Assembly: GCA_032251045.1 (NCBI GenBank)
Contig: JAVVEW010000015.1
Location: forward strand, 1 to 42,822
Source of the DNA: JAVVEW01 sp032251045
GTDB taxonomy: Bacteria > Pseudomonadota > Gammaproteobacteria > Methylococcales > Methylomonadaceae
DNA: 42,822 bases
Direction of reading: 5' to 3'
A program made the position numbers and the translations under genes. Shown here one piece after another: positions 39,791-42,822 of the stretch (positions within the stretch are counted from its first letter, which is position 1; every line of letters starts with the position of its first letter). The notes below the pieces were generated by a model. That model was given only the letters and a program-made list of their open reading frames with translations, had not been told where the DNA came from and made no database searches.

Positions 39791-40536
39791 CCCAACAAGC
39801 CATCTATCTTGGCGTCAATATCGACCATGTCGCCACCTTACGGCAGGCGCGTGGCACGCGCTATCCTGACCCATTGCAAGCGGCGTGGATTGCCGAACAG
39901 GCAGGCGCCGACAGCATTACCGCGCATTTGCGTGAAGACAGGCGACATATCCAAGATACCGATATCGAACGCTTAAACGCGCAAATCCACACCAAACTTA
40001 ACCTGGAAATGGCAGCGACCGAAGCCATGGTCAGCATCGCCGAGCGTACTCGGCCCTGGGCCTGCTGCCTGGTTCCGGAGCGTCGCGAAGAGCTGACCAC
40101 CGAAGGCGGACTGGAAGTGGCCGGGCAGGAAAAACGTTTACGTCCACTTATCCAACGTTTATTGGCGGCAGGTATTGAGGTCTCTCTGTTTATCGACCCA
40201 GAACACCAGCAAATCGAAGCTGCCGCCGCTTTAAGCGCTCCTGTGGTCGAGCTGCACACAGGCGCTTATGCCGACGCGCCCGATCACGCCACTCGCAACC
40301 ATGAGCTGGATCGACTGCGTAACGCCGCTGCTGCCGGACAAAAATACGGCCTGAAAGTCAATGCCGGTCATGGCCTTAACACTTATAACGTGGAAGCCAT
40401 CTGTCATATTCCACAAATCAGCGAACTGAATATCGGCCACGCCATCATCGCCCAAGCCGTGTTCAGTGGCCTGGCCGCTACCGTTCATCAACTGAAGCAA
40501 CAAATCCGGCACGCCCGGGCCAATCATCAAGCATGA
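39787..40536 (+). CDS. pdxJ: Pyridoxine 5'-phosphate synthase
   Basis: A 249-residue TIM-barrel enzyme of the DXP-dependent vitamin B6 pathway. It condenses 1-deoxy-xylulose 5-phosphate with 3-amino-2-oxopropyl phosphate. Conserved blocks: LGVNIDHVATLRQARGTRYPDP at the N-terminus, ITAHLREDRRHIQD, NLEMAAT, CCLVPERREELTTEGGL, ELHTGAYA, VNAGHGLNTYN and ELNIGHAIIA. It overlaps recO and the downstream phosphatase gene by 4 nt each. In many gammaproteobacteria acpS follows; here it does not. Confidence 0.98.
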   Translation: MTQQAIYLGVNIDHVATLRQARGTRYPDPLQAAWIAEQAGADSITAHLREDRRHIQDTDIERLNAQIHTKLNLEMAATEAMVSIAERTRPWACCLVPERREELTTEGGLEVAGQEKRLRPLIQRLLAAGIEVSLFIDPEHQQIEAAAALSAPVVELHTGAYADAPDHATRNHELDRLRNAAAAGQKYGLKVNAGHGLNTYNVEAICHIPQISELNIGHAIIAQAVFSGLAATVHQLKQQIRHARANHQA

Positions 40537-41270
40537 GGCTCGACTGTGTGCAGCTGACCAGCACCGGCGACCGGCCCACGAATCAGGACGCCATGATTCA
40601 TCATATCGATACTGAGTGTGGCGTTTTTGTAGTCACTGATGGGCTGGGCGGACATCAAGCCGGCGCACTCGCGGCCCGCTCATTTTGCCTGAGCTTCATG
40701 CGCCTACGTACTCGCTACCAAGACGCGATGCAACACCAAGGCTGTGCTACCTTGCAGGCTTGGATTGATACCGCGATCGATGGCATGTCTGCTTTTTTCA
40801 CTGACCCCGCTCAAGCTCACGAAGCACACACCACCTGCGCCATCCTTTATCTGGATGAGCATCAGGTTATTACCGGGCATTGTGGCGACTCCAGAATTTA
40901 TGCACTGCAACACGACCGAGCACTGTGGCGCACCAAAGATCATTCTCTTCCGCAAGAATTACTAAGCAAAGGCTTGATTGAAGAGCGTGAACTAGGGCAT
41001 CATCCTGAACAAAATCAACTGACTCGTGCGATCAATGTGCTAAAACCCCATCAAGCCGAAATTCATCACTACCCGGCGCCAAAAGTGGGAGATAGCTTTG
41101 TATTATGCAGTGATGGCTTCTGGAGCCAGATAAAAAGCGCGGAGTGGCTACAACTCGCTCACCCCGATGCCAACAAGCCAACGCTAACCCGGCTGGCCAA
41201 ATTAGCCATCGCTCGTGCCCAAGGTCAAAGCGATAATCTCACCGTACAATGGGTGCGCTGCATAGCCTGA
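40533..41270 (+). CDS. PP2C-family protein serine/threonine phosphatase
   Basis: A 245-residue stand-alone PP2C (PPM) phosphatase. Metal-binding and catalytic motifs are complete: GDRPTNQDA (11-19), VTDGLGGHQAG with D36, TTCAILYLDEHQVITGHCGDSRIYAL, VLCSDGFW, and SDNLTVQWVR near the C-terminus. It removes phosphate from Ser/Thr residues with Mn or Mg. There is no membrane segment. Its ATG overlaps the pdxJ stop by 4 nt, so it is translated with rnc-era-recO-pdxJ, in the place often held by acpS. No intact Ser/Thr kinase gene is adjacent; the kinase-like domain at 4276-9393 appears inactive. Confidence 0.92.
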   Translation: MRLDCVQLTSTGDRPTNQDAMIHHIDTECGVFVVTDGLGGHQAGALAARSFCLSFMRLRTRYQDAMQHQGCATLQAWIDTAIDGMSAFFTDPAQAHEAHTTCAILYLDEHQVITGHCGDSRIYALQHDRALWRTKDHSLPQELLSKGLIEERELGHHPEQNQLTRAINVLKPHQAEIHHYPAPKVGDSFVLCSDGFWSQIKSAEWLQLAHPDANKPTLTRLAKLAIARAQGQSDNLTVQWVRCIA

Positions 41271-41450
41271 ATCTCGCCAATGATGTCGCTACACTTTGAC
41301 TAAAGCCTCACACGCTGCTAGATTGCTTATTGAGCCCATGAATACATTATGCCGCTCATGCTTATGACAACCCGCTCCCCACCTGACATTAAGGTTCCGT
41401 TCCGAGCTATGGTTGTACCCTTTGCTACTTTGATCCACATGAGGTCGTTT

Positions 41451-41567
41451 ATGAAAAAGAACATCGCTTATGCGATCAACTTGCCTAAAGCAAATCGCGT
41501 CAAAGCAGATTTATTGCTTTTACAATTGGTCACAGTCACCGCAATGGCTTATATGATTCTGGCCTGA
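41451..41567 (+). CDS. Small hypothetical protein with hydrophobic C-terminus
   Basis: A 38-residue ORF not assignable to a family. It has a basic N-terminal half (MKKNIAYAINLPKANRVKAD) and an 18-residue hydrophobic end (LLLLQLVTVTAMAYMILA) that could insert in the membrane. GAGG lies 7 nt before the ATG. The frame is open 34 codons further upstream from 41349, but without a good site. It stands alone between the PP2C gene and two convergent small membrane-protein genes. It could be a real small membrane protein or a chance ORF. Confidence 0.4.
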   Translation: MKKNIAYAINLPKANRVKADLLLLQLVTVTAMAYMILA

Positions 41568-41628
41568 TTCTTCACGCTCTAAAGCCAGGGACGGCTGCCA
41601 GCTTGATTGATCTCGCCCTACGCCTTGA

Positions 41629-41904
41629 TTATTTTTTTACCGCAAAATATAGGCGCTTAACAGCTAAAGCAACCAGCACACCTATCACGATATACGCATA
41701 ATTTGCCAGCAAGCCATTAAATGCTCCTGGATTATGAGCAGCAACATCGCGTAACACCGGCCCCACCGTAAACGTCCAGACCAATCCTGGAATAAAATAA
41801 GCTAAAAAACCGATCAGTCCGGCACGCAAAGCCGGTTTACCATATCGCTCGGCATCAGAGTAAAACCAATATGCGAATGCCAATGCGGTTAATGTCCCAA
41901 TCAT
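41629..41904 (-). CDS. Small three-helix membrane protein, function unknown
   Basis: A 91-residue protein with about three hydrophobic segments (LTALAFAYWFY, AGLIGFLAYFIPGLVWTFTV, YAYIVIGVLVALAVKRLYFAV) and a basic C-terminus. I do not recognise the family. The ATG is preceded by GGGAGGG. It lies 39 nt after a DUF2892 gene on the same strand and is probably co-transcribed with it. The YWFYSDAERYGKPALRAGLIG segment suggests a short cytoplasmic loop between helices 1 and 2. Confidence 0.75.
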   Translation of the reverse strand: MIGTLTALAFAYWFYSDAERYGKPALRAGLIGFLAYFIPGLVWTFTVGPVLRDVAAHNPGAFNGLLANYAYIVIGVLVALAVKRLYFAVKK

Positions 41905-41943
41905 GCACCCCTCCCTGCCTAATGGGCAGCAACTCTCCGACGG

Positions 41944-42183
41944 TCAGGATTGACCTTCTTCTGATTCATTCTGTACCTGAGTATTGCGACCTAAGCCAGA
42001 ATAAATTGGACACCAGCCTGCATAGCCGGTTGCGATAAGGATGGTTCCCACGAACAATAGCAAAATATTAGCAAGGAAAACCGAAATCAAAACTGCAGCA
42101 ACCCCCGCATATAGCCGATACTTGGCGTCTTTTCGACCAACATTATGTTCAAATTTAAGCATTCTTTTAATATCAAAAGCCAT
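41944..42183 (-). CDS. DUF2892 (YgaP-like transmembrane) protein
   Basis: A 79-residue protein of the DUF2892/YgaP transmembrane family. After a short polar start (MAFDIKRMLKFEHNVGRKDAKYR) come two hydrophobic segments (LYAGVAAVLISVFLANILLLF and GTILIATGYAGW), then the family's CPIYSGLGRNT motif and an acidic tail. Relatives are often linked to sulfur or rhodanese proteins, but this one has no rhodanese domain. AGGAG sits upstream of the ATG at 42183; the frame is open 42 codons beyond it but that covers the promoter. A TATAAT and a long palindrome lie just upstream. Confidence 0.85.
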   Translation of the reverse strand: MAFDIKRMLKFEHNVGRKDAKYRLYAGVAAVLISVFLANILLLFVGTILIATGYAGWCPIYSGLGRNTQVQNESEEGQS

Positions 42184-42223
42184 TGTGTCTGCTCCTTTCT
42201 GGAAATCGTTAAAATAATAGGTC

Positions 42224-42263
42224 ATTATATACCGATCATTGCGCCGGCCATGCGCAATGATCG
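42224..42263 (-). promoter_or_regulatory. Promoter with a 12-bp-arm palindrome over the -35 region (DUF2892 gene)
   Basis: TATAAT on the minus strand at 42224-42229. Immediately upstream, CGATCATTGCGC (42233-42244) and GCGCAATGATCG (42252-42263) form a perfect inverted repeat with a 7-nt centre. The expected -35 position (about 42247-42252) falls inside it and no good -35 hexamer is seen. This looks like an operator for a dimeric regulator, or an activator site replacing the -35 element. There is no T tract, so a terminator is unlikely. Confidence 0.6.
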
Positions 42264-42410
42264 CAACGCCTCTACTCAGCCTAAACGCCACACCAAGGAA
42301 CCGGCACATTTAGGCCCCAGTGCTGGCCAAATCCATTGCCCTGAACCACAAACAATAGCCTAATGCGTGCCACAGCTTCGACTACAGCATAGCTGATTTC
42401 GATAAAAATC

Positions 42411-42822
42411 ATGGACATCACTCGATTAATTGCCCCTTTGAACGAACCTCAGCGCCTGGCAGTCACCGCCCCTCTCCAAGCATTATTGGTCTTGGCGGGC
42501 GCCGGCAGCGGTAAAACCCGGGTGCTGGTGCATCGAATCGCCTGGCTGATACAAACCCAGGGACTGTCGCCCGGCAGCATTCTGGCGGTCACTTTTACTA
42601 ACAAAGCGGCGCAGGAAATGCGCTCCCGCATCGAGCAGCTATTGCCAGTCAATACCCGCGCCATGTGGATCGGCACCTTTCACGGTATCGCCCATCGCCT
42701 GCTGCGTCAACACGCCGAAAGCGCCGGCCTGCCGCCCAGTTTTCAGGTCATGGACAGCGACGACCAGCTGCGCATCGTCAAACGCCTGCTGAAGAACCTT
42801 AATCTGGACGACAAAAAATGGC
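42411..42822 (+). CDS. uvrD: DNA helicase II UvrD, N-terminal fragment
   Basis: The gene runs off the window after about 137 codons. The N-terminus MDITRLIAPLNEPQRLAVT, Walker A LAGAGSGKTRVLVHRIAWL (K35), motif Ia AVTFTNKAAQEMRSRI and the MWIGTFHGIAHRLLR block match E. coli UvrD very closely, more so than Rep. UvrD is a 3'-5' superfamily 1 helicase acting in excision repair (displacing UvrC-incised DNA) and mismatch repair. No clear LexA box was seen upstream. The rest of the helicase and its C-terminal end lie outside the window. Confidence 0.95.
   Translation, partial: MDITRLIAPLNEPQRLAVTAPLQALLVLAGAGSGKTRVLVHRIAWLIQTQGLSPGSILAVTFTNKAAQEMRSRIEQLLPVNTRAMWIGTFHGIAHRLLRQHAESAGLPPSFQVMDSDDQLRIVKRLLKNLNLDDKKW

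Overview
The window is chromosomal DNA from a gammaproteobacterium of moderate GC content. The evidence is the gene order: metY-rimP-nusA-infB-rbfA-truB-rpsO-pnp, nadB divergent from rpoE-rseA-rseB-mucD, lepA-lepB-DUF4845-rnc-era-recO-pdxJ, and ffs-dnaX-ybaB-recR. The style of the protein families suggests a type I methanotroph (Methylococcales) or a relative, but no methane-oxidation gene is present, so that placement is a low-confidence guess. Almost everything is core housekeeping; the accessory parts are small.

Layout. 1-1600: the end of a DksA/TraR-like zinc-finger gene, a TauE/SafE permease and an ICMT-type methyltransferase. 1713-9393 (minus): a tightly overlapping three-gene signalling operon, made of a 1705-residue kinase/ATPase/GAF/histidine kinase, a single-domain receiver, and a receiver-PAS-GGDEF-EAL protein. 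9844-13216: SRP RNA, then dnaX-ybaB-recR-tusD-tusC. 13524-14732: an outer-membrane beta-barrel. 14841-15521: an unrecognised AT-rich ORF just downstream of tRNA-Arg(CCU). 15539-28115 (minus): the translation/RNA-metabolism superoperon, starting with initiator tRNA, running through pnp, and apparently continuing into a family 5 uracil-DNA glycosylase, uvrC, pgsA and a TetR regulator. 28418-30631: tesA converging on nadB. 30826-34327: the sigma-E envelope-stress operon behind a recognisable sigma-E promoter. 34331-41270: lepA, lepB, DUF4845, rnc, era, recO, pdxJ and a PP2C phosphatase, the last six joined by 4-nt overlaps. 41451-42183: three small membrane-type proteins of unknown role. 42411-end: the start of uvrD.

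How the genes work together. The minus-strand superoperon couples ribosome maturation (RimP, RbfA, TruB, S15), initiation (tRNA-fMet, IF2), transcription elongation/termination (NusA) and RNA decay (PNPase). It has tandem intrinsic terminators in its leader and a structured pnp leader, both fitting autoregulation. The kinase operon looks like a phosphorelay that ends in c-di-GMP turnover; its Ser/Thr kinase domain lacks the catalytic aspartate. No CRISPR array, intact transposon or prophage is visible. The most unusual items are a dispersed intergenic repeat in three copies, the degenerate kinase, the PP2C gene in the position often held by acpS, a 12-bp-arm palindrome over the -35 region of a DUF2892 gene, and the AT-rich ORF beside tRNA-Arg.
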